From the NCBI GenBank assembly GCA_001660395.1, contig LXWE01000001.1:1-64000 (forward strand): a DNA stretch of 64,000 nt, given 5' to 3'. The notes beneath the pieces were generated by a model. The model saw only the letters and a program-made list of their open reading frames with translations. It was not told the DNA's origin and made no database searches. Below are positions 1 to 8,889 of this stretch, in pieces; within the stretch, counting starts at the first letter, position 1; each line of letters opens with the position of its first letter. The translations under genes and the position numbers were made by a program. Origin of the DNA: Alteromonadaceae bacterium XY-R5. Its GTDB lineage: Bacteria > Pseudomonadota > Gammaproteobacteria > Enterobacterales > Alteromonadaceae.

Positions 1-75
1 TTCTACTTGGTCTACAACCGCCAATTTAAAAGCGAGAGAATAATCACGCTGAGTTCGCTTTGTATATGATTTCAT
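1..75 (-). CDS. IS3-type transposase OrfA, N-terminal fragment
   Basis: Only the first 25 codons are present. They start at an ATG at 75 preceded by a GGAGAG ribosome binding site, and the gene runs off the left edge. The peptide begins MKSYTKRTQRDYSLAFKLAV, which matches the opening of OrfA proteins of IS3 transposases: a short basic start, then the first helix of a helix-turn-helix with the Y-S-x-x-F-K-x-x-V-V pattern. OrfA normally binds the terminal repeats and is joined by frameshifting to the DDE integrase OrfB; neither the frameshift nor OrfB can be seen here. The assignment rests on a short peptide plus the terminal-repeat-like sequence just upstream. Confidence 0.6.
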   Translation of the reverse strand, partial: MKSYTKRTQRDYSLAFKLAVVDQVE

Positions 76-126
76 TACACTCTCCAAATTACGTTTGAAA
101 AGTGTCAACGCTATTCAGGATGGGTC
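1..126 (-). mobile_element. End of an IS3-family insertion sequence (cut by window edge)
   Basis: The first 126 bases look like the upstream end of an insertion sequence read on the minus strand. The minus strand begins TGACCCATCCTGAATAGCG at position 126, which has the TG-initiated terminal inverted repeat form of IS3 elements. It is followed by a leader, a ribosome binding site and the start of an OrfA-type transposase gene. The other end, the second reading frame and the target duplication lie outside the window, so whether the element is complete cannot be judged. The neighbouring chemotaxis gene terminator starts only about ten bases away, so the insertion appears to sit just behind that gene without disrupting it. 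Confidence 0.6.
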
Positions 127-134
127 AATCAATA

Positions 135-164
135 TAAAAAAGGAGCGTTAAAGCTCCTTTTTTA
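135..164. terminator. Bidirectional hairpin terminator
   Basis: AGGAGC at 141-146 pairs with GCTCCT at 153-158 around a six-base loop. The stem is flanked by an A-run on the left and a T-run on the right, so it can end transcription in either direction. On the minus strand it lies immediately behind the chemotaxis receptor stop codon and probably serves that gene. Confidence 0.75.
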
Positions 165-167
165 TGA

Positions 168-2177
168 TTAAATTTTAAATCTTGAGACGGCTTGTTTTAA
201 TGCCTGATTGAGATGCTGAACTTCTTCTACAGACGCAGTAGATTGTCGGGTCGTTTCCGCATTGTCTTCGGTTAATTGCACTACTGCCTGTAAACGTTCG
301 ACTGCCTGCTGTAACAGACTGTCCTGCTCTTCACTGTCAGCGACAATCTTCTGGTTCATTAAGGCTAGTGAAGTGATCACATCGTTAATGGCCAATACCT
401 GCGAATTCACCGACTCAATCAGACCTACGTTTTGTTCTGCCTGCTGCCGCCCGGTGCCAATTGCCTCCACGGCTTGCTTCGCATCTTGCTGCAATGAGGC
501 AATCATGGCTTCAATTTCTTCCGTAGACTGATGGGTGCGGTTGGCCAGTGTTCGCACTTCATCTGCAACAACAGCAAATCCCCTGCCCTGTTCTCCTGCT
601 CTGGCCGCTTCAATTGCCGCATTTAATGCCAGTAAATTGGTTTGCTCAGCAATGGTTTTAATCACGTCCAAGATACTGCCAATACGATTTGAGTTTTCAT
701 CCAGACGCCCGACAATATCCGCAGACTGCTGTGCCTGCTTTGCCTGTAAACGGATGTGATCTGCACTTTGTTTGACCAGCGCAGAAACGTCTGCGCTTTG
801 ACTATCGATTTGCCTTAACTGCGACATCGCTTCAGTTATTTGGACTACGTTTGCGTTGCTGGCTTCACGCACTCGACTGGTATCCTCAGCAACGTGAAGC
901 ACTTCATCACGTTGTGTTTCAACCTGTTGCAACGATTGATGTCCAAGCTCAACGCTATTATTGGTTGCCTGGTTTAAGCGGCTTTCTTGTTGATGGATTT
1001 GTTCAACCACTTCCTGCAGGCTTGCAGAAAGCGTATTCACACTGGCAGCAAGCTGAGAAAACTCATCGTTACCCGAGGCTTCGGCGCGTTGAGTCAAATC
1101 TCCCTTGCCCATTTCGGCAAGGCTGCCCGAAATAGCATGTAGCGGACGACTGATATTGCGCGCCAGAATCACGCCCAGTAATACAACGCCAGCCATCGCC
1201 ACCAGCATAATGGCAAATCCCTTGATTAAATTGCTTTGCACAACCGAGAGGATCTCATCCTGTCCGGCAAGGGTGGCCTGATTGACCTGTGAGTACAATT
1301 CACTGAACTGAGATTGTGCGGCTTCTAACTCTGTTTCAGCCTGACGTCTGGCCTGTTCTGCATGCTGAAGTTCTGTTAGCTTTTTCTGTTGCATAGCAAA
1401 CAGGCCGGCCGGATTTTCTAATGCCAGTTTAAGACGCTGATACTGATCATTAAACTGAGTCACCATGTCTTCGGTATCAATATTTTCTGCTAATCGATTC
1501 ATGTACTGCGCATCAGCATCAATATTGCTGAAGGCAAATCGAATATCTTCCTGTATGTCAGCACTGGCTTTGGCTTCTTTGTTGTTGGCCAATTCTTTTA
1601 ACGCAGTCAACATGGGTTGCAGTTTGTTATCGATGTTCGTACCAGTGCCGATCAGTCTGTCCAGGTCAGGATCTTTAGATTCCAGGTAACCTAAATCCAG
1701 CATCAAGCCGCTGGCCTCATTGACCAACGTCAGTGCTCCCTGCAACTGCTGATTTAATTCTTGCTGCAGCGACAGTTGATTCTTTCTGGCCAGAAACATA
1801 TCTGTACTGGCGGTAAAATACGCTTCGCTATGGCTTTGCCCATTAGAAAAGAGTGCATTGCTACTTCCTAACAGCGACTGAAGCTCACTCAGACTCTGCC
1901 GAAAGCCAGATAAACGGGATTCAAAACCAGCTCGACGCGCATCTAGCTGCTCCAAATCACTGCTGTAAAATCCTTTGGTGGTGATGTTTGATAATTCCAG
2001 TAGCCCTGACTGGACATCGAGCATGCGTGCCTGAATTGGCATTTTTTCTTCCACCACAGAATTGGCGGAAGAACGAATATCCTGAAGACCCAAATACGAT
2101 ACTAAGTTCGTAATGAGCAGTAAGCAGGCAAACAATGCAAAACCTAAGATGATTTTGCCGACGACAGTTAATCTCAT
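168..2177 (-). CDS. Methyl-accepting chemotaxis protein
   Basis: A membrane chemoreceptor that senses a ligand through its periplasmic part and controls the CheA/CheW kinase complex. A first membrane helix follows the start ([18 protein letters not shown]). A periplasmic helical region of about 300 residues follows, then a second membrane helix near residues 320-345 and a HAMP segment ([20 protein letters not shown]). The cytoplasmic rod carries the invariant hairpin tip with [21 protein letters not shown] chose the ATG at 2177, giving 669 residues, because the longer frame begins at a TTG without a ribosome binding site and adds nine residues before the membrane helix. The ligand cannot be read from the sequence. 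The gene stands alone, with its own terminator, and no che genes are adjacent. Confidence 0.93.
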   Translation of the reverse strand: MRLTVVGKIILGFALFACLLLITNLVSYLGLQDIRSSANSVVEEKMPIQARMLDVQSGLLELSNITTKGFYSSDLEQLDARRAGFESRLSGFRQSLSELQSLLGSSNALFSNGQSHSEAYFTASTDMFLARKNQLSLQQELNQQLQGALTLVNEASGLMLDLGYLESKDPDLDRLIGTGTNIDNKLQPMLTALKELANNKEAKASADIQEDIRFAFSNIDADAQYMNRLAENIDTEDMVTQFNDQYQRLKLALENPAGLFAMQQKKLTELQHAEQARRQAETELEAAQSQFSELYSQVNQATLAGQDEILSVVQSNLIKGFAIMLVAMAGVVLLGVILARNISRPLHAISGSLAEMGKGDLTQRAEASGNDEFSQLAASVNTLSASLQEVVEQIHQQESRLNQATNNSVELGHQSLQQVETQRDEVLHVAEDTSRVREASNANVVQITEAMSQLRQIDSQSADVSALVKQSADHIRLQAKQAQQSADIVGRLDENSNRIGSILDVIKTIAEQTNLLALNAAIEAARAGEQGRGFAVVADEVRTLANRTHQSTEEIEAMIASLQQDAKQAVEAIGTGRQQAEQNVGLIESVNSQVLAINDVITSLALMNQKIVADSEEQDSLLQQAVERLQAVVQLTEDNAETTRQSTASVEEVQHLNQALKQAVSRFKI

Positions 2178-2542
2178 GCGACACAACAACCCGGAGTTAA
2201 TCAAAACATAGGGTTACACCATTTAGGCCCGTCAGTTATTTGCTCAGGTTTCGCAGACAAAAACGGGACAACTCAATGGTCTAACCTGTTGACTTATCGG
2301 CCATTATATCGGCAATTATGCGCTTTCCAACAAAAGAATTAACATATAATTAAATATTTTAACACTTGCGTAATAAATAATCCTATAAAGAAGTTGGAAT
2401 AATCAAAATATTATCCTTGCGTCAAATGGGATCTTCCGATGAAATAGATTCCTAATTCCAAAGGCATAATTGCTGGCTGGTGCTTTTAAAACAAATTAAC
2501 TGCCCTATAATAGGGGCAAATAAGAGTTAGTAAGAAGAATCC
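2178..2542. promoter_or_regulatory. Divergent intergenic region between the chemoreceptor and fur
   Basis: About 365 AT-rich bases without a credible gene. A perfect -10 hexamer TATAAT lies at 2506-2511, about 30 bases before the fur start; its -35 is weak (TGCTTT or TTTTAA near 2481-2488). A loose dyad GGAATAAT...ATTATCC at 2396-2416 could be an AT-rich operator, perhaps for Fur autoregulation. It matches the Fur consensus poorly, so I only note it. Promoters for the minus-strand chemoreceptor should lie in the left part but none is clear. Confidence 0.5.
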
Positions 2543-2965
2543 ATGGATCAGAACAAAGAACTAAAAAAAGCAGGCCTTAAAATCACCCTGCCACGCCTGA
2601 AAATTCTGGAAATTTTACAAGATCCGGGTAACCAGCACATCAGTGCCGAAGATGTATACAAAATTCTAATCGAACAGGGCGAAGAGATCGGCCTGGCAAC
2701 AGTTTACCGCGTACTGAACCAATTTGACGATGCAGGGATCCTGAATCGCCACCATTTTGAAGGCGGAAAGTCTGTATTCGAAATCAGCCACAAACAACAC
2801 CATGATCACCTGGTCTGCCTAAAATGTGGCAAAGTCGTCGAATTTGAAGACGATATCATTGAAGAACGTCAGGAAAAAATCGCGAAAGACCACAACATGA
2901 CGCTGACACACCATAGTCTGTATCTATACGGCCAGTGTAAAGACGGATGTCGTGAAGAAGACTAA
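2543..2965 (+). CDS. fur: Ferric uptake regulator Fur
   Basis: Iron-dependent repressor of iron uptake genes, 140 residues, the usual length of proteobacterial Fur. The N-terminal winged helix covers about residues 1-84, including KITLPRLKILEILQ and the DNA-reading helix near GLATVYRVLNQFDDAG. The dimerisation half has the metal ligands: the H-H-D-H cluster (KQHHDHLVC), a C-x2-C pair (CLKCGK), and a second Cys pair near the end (GQCKDGC). It is transcribed alone from a promoter with a perfect TATAAT box and ends at a strong hairpin shared with the convergent alr gene. The start ATG at 2543 gives the canonical MDQNKELKKAGLK N-terminus. Nothing unusual is seen. Confidence 0.98.
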   Translation: MDQNKELKKAGLKITLPRLKILEILQDPGNQHISAEDVYKILIEQGEEIGLATVYRVLNQFDDAGILNRHHFEGGKSVFEISHKQHHDHLVCLKCGKVVEFEDDIIEERQEKIAKDHNMTLTHHSLYLYGQCKDGCREED

Positions 2966-2988
2966 GTTAACAACGTCTTACAGTTATA

Positions 2989-3017
2989 AAAAAACGCTGC
3001 AAATGCAGCGTTTTTTT
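2989..3017. terminator. Bidirectional terminator between fur and alr
   Basis: ACGCTGC at 2994-3000 pairs with GCAGCGT at 3005-3011 across an AAAT loop. A-runs lie on the left and T-runs on the right, so it can terminate fur (plus) and alr (minus), which converge here. Confidence 0.9.
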
Positions 3018-3032
3018 ATGGCAGTTGTTTAA

Positions 3033-4112
3033 CTAAAAATATTGTCTGGGTACGCGTTGTGGCAAACGAGTAACTAATTCGTATCCTATGGTGCCCGCAC
3101 ATTCCGCCACTTTATTGACTGAAATATGCTTTCCCCATAACTCAACACGGTCTCCAAGCTCTGCCTTAGGCAAGTCAGTCACATCCACGCACAGCATATC
3201 CATGGATACACGTCCGGTCACCGGCGCTAAAAAACCATTGATAAAAACCGGTGTCCCACTCGGCGCATTTCGCGGATAACCATCGCCGTATCCTGCCGCC
3301 ACAGTCGCAATAAGCGACGGTCTTTGCGCTTGCCAGGCGTTTCCGTAGCCAACATATTCTCCCGCCTCTATTTGATGTAAGGCGATGATTTGCGAATAAA
3401 AACTCATTACAGGTATAAGCCCGATATCTTTACCAGGCGCAGCCATAGGATCGATACCGTAAAGCATAATCCCGGGACGGTTCCAGTCTCTTGCACTATT
3501 AGCATGCGCAACAATGCCAGCTGAGTTGGCAACAGACACCTGCGGCTTAGGCGTTAATTGCTCTAACAGGCGATTAAAGCAAGCTAACTGACGTTGAGTA
3601 AAATCTGATTCTGGTGTGTCAGCACTGGCTAAATGCGTAATGATTTTGACCGACGCCACCCGTTTATCCGCCAGTAAACGCGCATAAACCTCCGTCACTT
3701 GCTCGGGAGAAAAGCCCAGCCGATGCATACCCGTATCGACCTTTAACCATACATCAAACTGTCTTGTTTCTGGTTGCACAGCCAATGCGTCTAACTGTGC
3801 CTGGTGATGGATAACAAGCTGGAACCCTTGTTCATAGGCGCGCTGCCAGTCATCTAAACCAAAACAGCCTTCGAGCAATAATATAGGTGTAACAATCCCT
3901 TGTTGACGTAAAAGCATACCTTCTTCACTGCATGAAACAGCAAACATATCTGCAGTTTCCGCTAAGGTTTGTGCGACTTTAATTGCACCATGGCCATAAG
4001 CATCGGCTTTTACCACTGCGATGGTCTTAGACTGAGGCGCTCGCTGTTTGCAGGTAGCTAAATTAGCCTTTAACGCTTGCAAATCGATTTCAATTACCGC
4101 GGGACGGGACAT
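3033..4112 (-). CDS. alr: Alanine racemase
   Basis: PLP enzyme that interconverts L- and D-alanine, supplying D-Ala for peptidoglycan. The 359-residue length equals that of E. coli Alr. The PLP lysine is K35 in the motif VVKADAYGHG. The opposing catalytic tyrosine is Y256 in VGYGNAW, followed by the conserved GYGDGYPR and RVSMDM segments of the C-terminal beta domain. The ATG at 4112 has a GAGA ribosome binding site. It lies five bases downstream of the D-amino-acid aminotransferase gene on the same strand, so the two are almost certainly co-transcribed and linked in D-alanine supply. The operon ends at the shared hairpin next to fur. The distinction between biosynthetic Alr and catabolic DadX cannot be made from sequence alone; no dadA neighbour is present. 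Confidence 0.96.
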   Translation of the reverse strand: MSRPAVIEIDLQALKANLATCKQRAPQSKTIAVVKADAYGHGAIKVAQTLAETADMFAVSCSEEGMLLRQQGIVTPILLLEGCFGLDDWQRAYEQGFQLVIHHQAQLDALAVQPETRQFDVWLKVDTGMHRLGFSPEQVTEVYARLLADKRVASVKIITHLASADTPESDFTQRQLACFNRLLEQLTPKPQVSVANSAGIVAHANSARDWNRPGIMLYGIDPMAAPGKDIGLIPVMSFYSQIIALHQIEAGEYVGYGNAWQAQRPSLIATVAAGYGDGYPRNAPSGTPVFINGFLAPVTGRVSMDMLCVDVTDLPKAELGDRVELWGKHISVNKVAECAGTIGYELVTRLPQRVPRQYF

Positions 4113-4117
4113 ATTCT

Positions 4118-4975
4118 CTACAACTCAAACTTATGCTGACTAAACAAGGTCTGGGCCTTTAACCACATATCCCCAACACTCCCGGTTCCGACGGGTTGGC
4201 CGTCCAGTTCGACCACGGGGGCAACTTCTTTACTTGAGCTGGTTAGCCAGATTTCATCCGCTTCTCGGGCTTCCTGAAGCGTCACTGCACGCTCTTCTAC
4301 CTTGATACTGGCATCATAACTAAGAGCATGTAGTAACAACATACGGCTGATACCCGGCAATTTCTGATGGTCTAAAGGTGGTGTAATGACAACGCCATCT
4401 TTGACAATAAACAGATTACAGGAACTGGCTTCCGTCAGTTCTTGTTTGTCATTGAACAGGATGGTTTCATCAACCTGAGCATCTTTACCCGTTTGATAAT
4501 GCAATACGTTACCTAATAGCGAAGTAGATTTAATGTGGCAACGCTGCCAGCGTAAATCCTGCTGGCTAATGACTTTAAATCCCTTCACCTTTTGCTTGTC
4601 AGCTATGGGTGCAGCCGCAATGTCGAAGGTAAAAACAAACACAGTAGGACGAATGCCTTGAGGAAAAGCGTGCCCTCTCGATGTATCAGCTCCCCGGCTC
4701 ACCTGAATATAAATGCCCAGGTTTCCCTGACCATTTTGCTCACAAAGCTGTGCGCAAATCTCGCGCCATTGCTCATCGGAAAAATTGAGTTCAATGCCAA
4801 TGGCGTGTAATCCTTGATTGAGTCGCGCAATATGCGGCGCAAATCCAACAAATTGGCCATCGTAGCTTGGGATCACTTCGTAAATTCCATCACCAAACAG
4901 AAAACCGCGGTCCAGTGGTGAGATTCTGGCTTGTTCCAACGGTAGAAATTCGCCATTTAAATAGGCAATTCGCAT
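4118..4975 (-). CDS. dat: D-amino-acid aminotransferase (class IV PLP transaminase)
   Basis: A 285-residue fold-type IV aminotransferase, probably converting D-alanine and 2-oxoglutarate to pyruvate and D-glutamate. The N-terminus AYLNGEFLPLEQARISPLDR followed by GFLFGDGIYEVIPSYDG is typical of D-alanine transaminases, which favour this over the branched-chain IlvE pattern. The PLP lysine is in HIKSTSLLGNVL, and the phosphate-binding segment is LTEASSCNLF followed by LPGISR. The ATG at 4975 follows a GGGAG ribosome binding site. It sits directly upstream of alr with a five-base gap. The pairing suggests a route to D-Glu and D-Ala for the cell wall, or turnover of D-amino acids. Aminodeoxychorismate lyase (PabC) is the main alternative in this fold, but the N-terminal motif and the alr neighbour argue against it. 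Confidence 0.87.
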   Translation of the reverse strand: MRIAYLNGEFLPLEQARISPLDRGFLFGDGIYEVIPSYDGQFVGFAPHIARLNQGLHAIGIELNFSDEQWREICAQLCEQNGQGNLGIYIQVSRGADTSRGHAFPQGIRPTVFVFTFDIAAAPIADKQKVKGFKVISQQDLRWQRCHIKSTSLLGNVLHYQTGKDAQVDETILFNDKQELTEASSCNLFIVKDGVVITPPLDHQKLPGISRMLLLHALSYDASIKVEERAVTLQEAREADEIWLTSSSKEVAPVVELDGQPVGTGSVGDMWLKAQTLFSQHKFEL

Positions 4976-5103
4976 TTGAGGCTCCCAAAATTGGCCTGAA
5001 ATAAGAAGAAAGACTGATTGTTCAAATAATTATGCCACGAATTTGGCGATTCAGGTGATGCAAATTCTTAGGTTATCCATGGGGTAAGGCTAATACATCC
5101 ACC

Positions 5104-6090
5104 TTAAACATGCGCTGAAACCTCGATGAGCGGAGTGTGTTGGAAAAATGCCGCCAGATGGTGTCGTAATTCTGCCGCCTGAGATAAGGAAACCGGATGA
5201 AACTGAATCCGGCACCCTGGGCGGGCCTGGGCCAGCAACGCACAATCCTGTTCCAGTACACTGCCTAATTTGGCGTAGCCGCCTATAGTCTGACGGTCAT
5301 TAAGCATGACAATAGGCTGGCCGTCGGGTGGCAGTTGAATTGCACCAAGGGTGATCCCTTCCGATACAATACCCTGGACGCCGCTGATGGCTGTTCCTTT
5401 AAGTCTGACGCCCATACGATCACTATCCGGACTGACGCTATACTCCTGCTGACAAAAAGCCTGTTGCACTAAAGGCCCTAAATGCGGCCATTGATAGCCA
5501 CAAATAAAACGCAGATGCAGACGGTCGGGATAGACAGGCATAGCCCGTTTATCGATGCGGTAAATGGTGTCCAGCACCGATAAATCAACAGCCTGAAACA
5601 ATCTGTCAGCACTCGTAATTGGGCTGCCATTCGCTTGCAAGCCTCCTAATTTATCTCTAACGCTTGTCGCACAACTGCCGAATACCTGAGGCGCCGCAAG
5701 CCCGCCCGTAACAGCCAAATAGGTGCGTAAACCATTTTTAGGCATTCCTAAAGAAACAATATCGCCAACCTGTAAACACAAGGTTTGCCAAAGGGGGACA
5801 ATTTGGCCGTTTAGCCTAAGCAGCAATGGTGCTCCCGCCACCGCAATACTGCATTGGCGCAGCGTTTTAAGAACTAACCCACCCAGAGTACATTCAAGTA
5901 AGGGCGTATCTGGCGAGTTACCACAGAGCAGATTCGCCCAGTAAGCAGCATACGGATCACATGGTCCGGATTCTGTGATCCCCCAGGCTTCGTGCTGTTC
6001 ACGACCGCCATCCTGTACCAGAGTCAGGCGTCCCGGCTGAATGACGTCAAACAATGCCAAACGCGGAGTGTGTGTCCCCTCGCTATTCAT
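5104..6090 (-). CDS. pxpC: 5-oxoprolinase subunit PxpC (KipA family)
   Basis: A 328-residue protein of the biotin-dependent carboxyltransferase-like KipA/PxpC family. With PxpA and PxpB it forms the ATP-dependent 5-oxoprolinase that opens pyroglutamate to glutamate. Family markers are the early VIQPGRLTLVQDGGR followed by a GITESGPCDPYAAYWAN segment, the central SDRMGVRLKG, and the late GGYAKLGSVLEQDCALLAQ. The start overlaps the end of pxpB by eight bases, which indicates translational coupling. It is the last gene of the pxpABC operon; the 128 bases after it, before dat, hold no clear terminator. Confidence 0.92.
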   Translation of the reverse strand: MNSEGTHTPRLALFDVIQPGRLTLVQDGGREQHEAWGITESGPCDPYAAYWANLLCGNSPDTPLLECTLGGLVLKTLRQCSIAVAGAPLLLRLNGQIVPLWQTLCLQVGDIVSLGMPKNGLRTYLAVTGGLAAPQVFGSCATSVRDKLGGLQANGSPITSADRLFQAVDLSVLDTIYRIDKRAMPVYPDRLHLRFICGYQWPHLGPLVQQAFCQQEYSVSPDSDRMGVRLKGTAISGVQGIVSEGITLGAIQLPPDGQPIVMLNDRQTIGGYAKLGSVLEQDCALLAQARPGCRIQFHPVSLSQAAELRHHLAAFFQHTPLIEVSAHV

Positions 6091-6778
6091 ACCATTGGCC
6101 CCCCATATTCAGAAATTGTGACGCTGATATGGGAATAAATCGGATCCTGTCTCCTACTGAAAACGGCATAGGCGGCGACTGCTCCGGGGTAAACAAAGGC
6201 GTTGGACATAACCCAATAATATTCCAGCCACCGGGAGATGCTGCAGGATAAACAGCCGTCTGATTATCCGCAATCGCCACCGCCCCCGCAGGCACTCGCT
6301 TACGCGGAGTTTCAAGCCTTGGCATATGCAGGGCCTTAGCCACCTCCCCCAAATACGCAAAGCCAGGGGCAAAGCCAATGGCAAACACCTGATAATCAAC
6401 CTCACTGTGCAGCGATATCACTTGTTCAATACTCAGACCTTTCGCATCAGCAAGCCTGGATAAATCGAAATCTAAACCCGCCTCATAGCATACTGGCAAT
6501 TCTATATATTTAGGTTGTGGTAACGTCACTACACTGGAACGTTCTGCCTGGGTCAGCAGGTCGAATAACCATGTCCGGGTTTCTTCAAACGACTGGATAA
6601 TCTGAGGAAATTCAATGAGTACCGAGCGGTATGCAGGGATCAGCCGCTGAATCAGCTCTCCGTCTCGCAGAGGTAACAAGGCCTGATACCAGCTCTGGAC
6701 AACCTGATTCGCCGTCTGTAGCTCAGCCTCCTCGCTATATAAAATAACGGCATTCTCCGCGGCAATCTCCAGTCTCAT
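6083..6778 (-). CDS. pxpB: 5-oxoprolinase subunit PxpB (KipI family)
   Basis: Cyclophilin-like subunit of the 5-oxoprolinase PxpABC, related to Bacillus KipI. Characteristic segments are the middle part IELPVCYEAGLDFDLSRLAD, then FAIGFAPGFAYLGEV, then PRKRVPAGAVAIA and AASPGGWNIIG. I placed the start at the ATG at 6778 (MRLEIAAENAV), giving 231 residues. It follows the pxpA stop codon by a single base, as expected for coupled operon genes. The alternative start at 6808 would overlap pxpA by 29 bases and add ten residues unlike the family. It overlaps pxpC by eight bases. Confidence 0.92.
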   Translation of the reverse strand: MRLEIAAENAVILYSEEAELQTANQVVQSWYQALLPLRDGELIQRLIPAYRSVLIEFPQIIQSFEETRTWLFDLLTQAERSSVVTLPQPKYIELPVCYEAGLDFDLSRLADAKGLSIEQVISLHSEVDYQVFAIGFAPGFAYLGEVAKALHMPRLETPRKRVPAGAVAIADNQTAVYPAASPGGWNIIGLCPTPLFTPEQSPPMPFSVGDRIRFIPISASQFLNMGGQWYE

Positions 6779-6779
6779 A

Positions 6780-7505
6780 TCATTCAGCCCGACGCCGCAA
6801 TGCTTCAAGCAACGTTAGCGCATGAGGGCTGTCTCCGTGAATGCATAAGGTATCTGCATGTAACTTCAGCATTTTGCCTGAGCGAGTCTTCACCTCCGAA
6901 GCATCCAGCAACCCCATCGCCTGAGCAACAGACTGTTGCGCATCCAGCACTGCGCCGGGCAGTTTACGGCTCACCAACGCACCGTTATCCTCATAAACGC
7001 GATCAGCAAACGCTTCAAAAGACAGACGTAATCCAAGGCTATCAGCTATATCCTGCTGTTGCTGCCAGTGTGAATTAGCCTGAAGGGTAAGGTGTAAATC
7101 GGCAGGATAATCCGCCACTACCCGCATGATGTGCTGCAACAACGCCGGGGTGGCCATCATATCGTTGTACAAGGCGCCGTGTGGTTTGACATAGCTAAGT
7201 GTTAAACCCTGTACTCTGGCCATACCATCAAGAGCCGCAATCTGATAGTGCAGCACGTGTCTCAGCTCAGATTCGCTTAACTGCATACTACGTCTGCCAA
7301 ATCCCTGAATATCCGGATAGCCCGGATGTGCGCCTATACGAACATTATACTGTTTGGCTAAAGAAAGGGTTGTCGCTATCACGCAGGGGTCGCCGGCATG
7401 CATCCCACAGGCAATATTCGCATCATCAATCAATGGCATCAGTTCGGCATCCTGGCCCATTTCCCAGTGGCCGAAACTTTCACCCAGGTCACAATTTAAT
7501 CGCAT
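6780..7505 (-). CDS. pxpA: 5-oxoprolinase subunit PxpA (LamB/YcsF family)
   Basis: First gene of the pxpABC operon. The protein has the YcsF family start MRLNCDLGESFGHWEMGQDA. This is followed by IDDANIACGMHAGDP with metal or substrate-binding residues, IGAHPGYPD, and the C-terminal LHADTLCIHGDSPHA. It is 241 residues, close to the usual 245-255. The three-gene order A-B-C on one strand with one-base and eight-base junctions is the standard arrangement for conversion of 5-oxoproline, a damage product of glutamine and glutamate. No dedicated transporter gene accompanies the operon here. The promoter should lie in the 84-base gap shared with the divergent cvfB-like gene. Confidence 0.95.
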   Translation of the reverse strand: MRLNCDLGESFGHWEMGQDAELMPLIDDANIACGMHAGDPCVIATTLSLAKQYNVRIGAHPGYPDIQGFGRRSMQLSESELRHVLHYQIAALDGMARVQGLTLSYVKPHGALYNDMMATPALLQHIMRVVADYPADLHLTLQANSHWQQQQDIADSLGLRLSFEAFADRVYEDNGALVSRKLPGAVLDAQQSVAQAMGLLDASEVKTRSGKMLKLHADTLCIHGDSPHALTLLEALRRRAE

Positions 7506-7589
7506 AACACCTAATCCCCCGACAAAATATGCTGTCAGGCTGTAAATTCGGATACAATACTGACTGTTATCTTACTAATTTGAACACAA

Positions 7590-8432
7590 ATGTCAGGGTC
7601 TATGCTTAAAATCGGTGAATTTAATCAACTTCAGGTAATCGACAGTCTGCCTTTCGGCTTCTATCTGGATGGCGGCGCGCAGGGCGATGTCTTACTCAGC
7701 AATCGCGAAGCACCTGAAGGTTGCGAAATTGGCGATACCCTGACGGTATTTGTGTGTCACGACAGCGATGAACGCCTGGTGGCAAGTTTTGAAGCCCCTA
7801 AAGCTTTGGTCGGCGAAATTGCGACCATGCGAGCAGTTAAAGTCCTCAATGGGGGAACTTTCGTTGACTGGGGCAATGGCAAACAGTTATTTGTGCCTCG
7901 TTCGAAACAAGCACTACCGATGGCACAAGGTTTAGATTATGTTGTGGGTGTGCAAATAGACCGTAATGGTCGACTAATCGGCACCAGCAAAATCCAAAGT
8001 ATGCTGGAAGAAACCACTGACCAGCTTCAACCTCGCCAAAAAGTTGAACTGCTAATTGTCGCCAAAACCGATATGGGATTTAAGGCTGCCATTGATGGCA
8101 AATACCTGGGTCTGATCTTTAAAGACGAGGTTATTTTCCCGCTGCGCCCAGGCCAGGTTCACGAGGGCTTCGTAAAACGCATTCGTGAAGATGGTAAAAT
8201 TGACCTGTGTTTCCAGTTCCACGATGCCAAAGCCAAAAAAGACCTTACCGATGACATCATGGAAGATTTGCTAGCACACGGCGGCATCTCTACCCTGACG
8301 GATAAGAGCCCCGCCGATGAAATCAGTCAGCGTTTTGGCGTGAGCAAAGCAGCATATAAGAAAGCCATCGGCGCTTTGTATAAAGAGCGCAAAATTCTGC
8401 TGACCAAAGACTATATCAAATTGCCTGAATAA
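7590..8432 (+). CDS. CvfB-like S1-domain RNA-binding protein
   Basis: A 280-residue protein of the CvfB/YitL family. It has three consecutive S1-like OB folds, roughly residues 5-65, 70-135 and 145-215, and a C-terminal winged helix near 220-280. Recognisable segments are FGFYLDGGAQGDVLLSNRE, VDWGNGKQLFVPRSKQ and GFVKRIREDGKIDLCFQ, and then SQRFGVSKAAYKKAIGALYK in the winged helix. CvfB regulates virulence gene expression in Staphylococcus through RNA binding; the role in gammaproteobacteria is not established. A second ATG twelve bases downstream is a possible start. The gene is monocistronic and ends at a strong hairpin. Confidence 0.87.
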   Translation: MSGSMLKIGEFNQLQVIDSLPFGFYLDGGAQGDVLLSNREAPEGCEIGDTLTVFVCHDSDERLVASFEAPKALVGEIATMRAVKVLNGGTFVDWGNGKQLFVPRSKQALPMAQGLDYVVGVQIDRNGRLIGTSKIQSMLEETTDQLQPRQKVELLIVAKTDMGFKAAIDGKYLGLIFKDEVIFPLRPGQVHEGFVKRIREDGKIDLCFQFHDAKAKKDLTDDIMEDLLAHGGISTLTDKSPADEISQRFGVSKAAYKKAIGALYKERKILLTKDYIKLPE

Positions 8433-8450
8433 CCCGTTATTCCGGTCAAT

Positions 8451-8481
8451 AAAAAGGGAAGCTAATCGCTTCCCTTTTTAC
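8451..8481 (+). terminator. Terminator of the CvfB-like gene
   Basis: GGGAAGC at 8456-8462 and GCTTCCC at 8468-8474 form a stem with a five-base loop, preceded by an A-run and followed by TTTTT. Confidence 0.9.
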
Positions 8482-8889
8482 TTTCTGTGGCATAAATCCT
8501 TTCAAAACAATACCCAAACTCTCCATTTTTTATGCGCGTCTACAGCTTGGTTACTGGGTCTTGCTACGCTCACTCTCGCTAACCTGTATCAAAGTGTTTC
8601 ACCCAATCAAGTTTCGTTACATATTCCACCAACAATTAGTGAAATTCGCCACTATAATCAGCTAACAAACCATTTACATCAACTCAAACAAATCATATCC
8701 TTTTGAAATTAAAGGATTTTATCAAGTTGGCACACGCAGTGCTGTTACTGGGTTAATTGAAGAGTTAATGCAAAACTCATTCGTAAATTAATTGCAGCAG
8801 GCATTCAAACTTTCTAAAGCCTGGCTGCGACTACAACAATTAATGCAGTACCAAACCCGAATGGGTCACTCACTATCAGGGAGATTTTT
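8482..8889. other. 408-base region without a recognised gene upstream of the efflux operon
   Basis: No open frame here looks real. A perfect 7-base inverted repeat, ATCCTTT at 8697-8703 and AAAGGAT at 8711-8717, lies about 170 bases before the efflux operon and could be an operator or a weak terminator-like hairpin. The ribosome binding site GGGAGA precedes the adaptor start. The sequence is long for a promoter region and looks eroded, possibly the remains of a lost gene such as a regulator, but I cannot identify one. Confidence 0.4.

Noticed and set aside
2396-2416. Possible Fur box upstream of fur
   Set aside because: The dyad GGAATAAT/ATTATCC matches the 19-base Fur consensus poorly, so I only mention it within the intergenic entry.
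6779-6808. Upstream start of pxpB
   Set aside because: It would overlap pxpA by 29 bases; the ATG at 6778 follows the pxpA stop by one base.
8521-8585. Short plus-strand peptide beginning at ATG 8532
   Set aside because: Only 16 codons and no family pattern or clear ribosome binding site.
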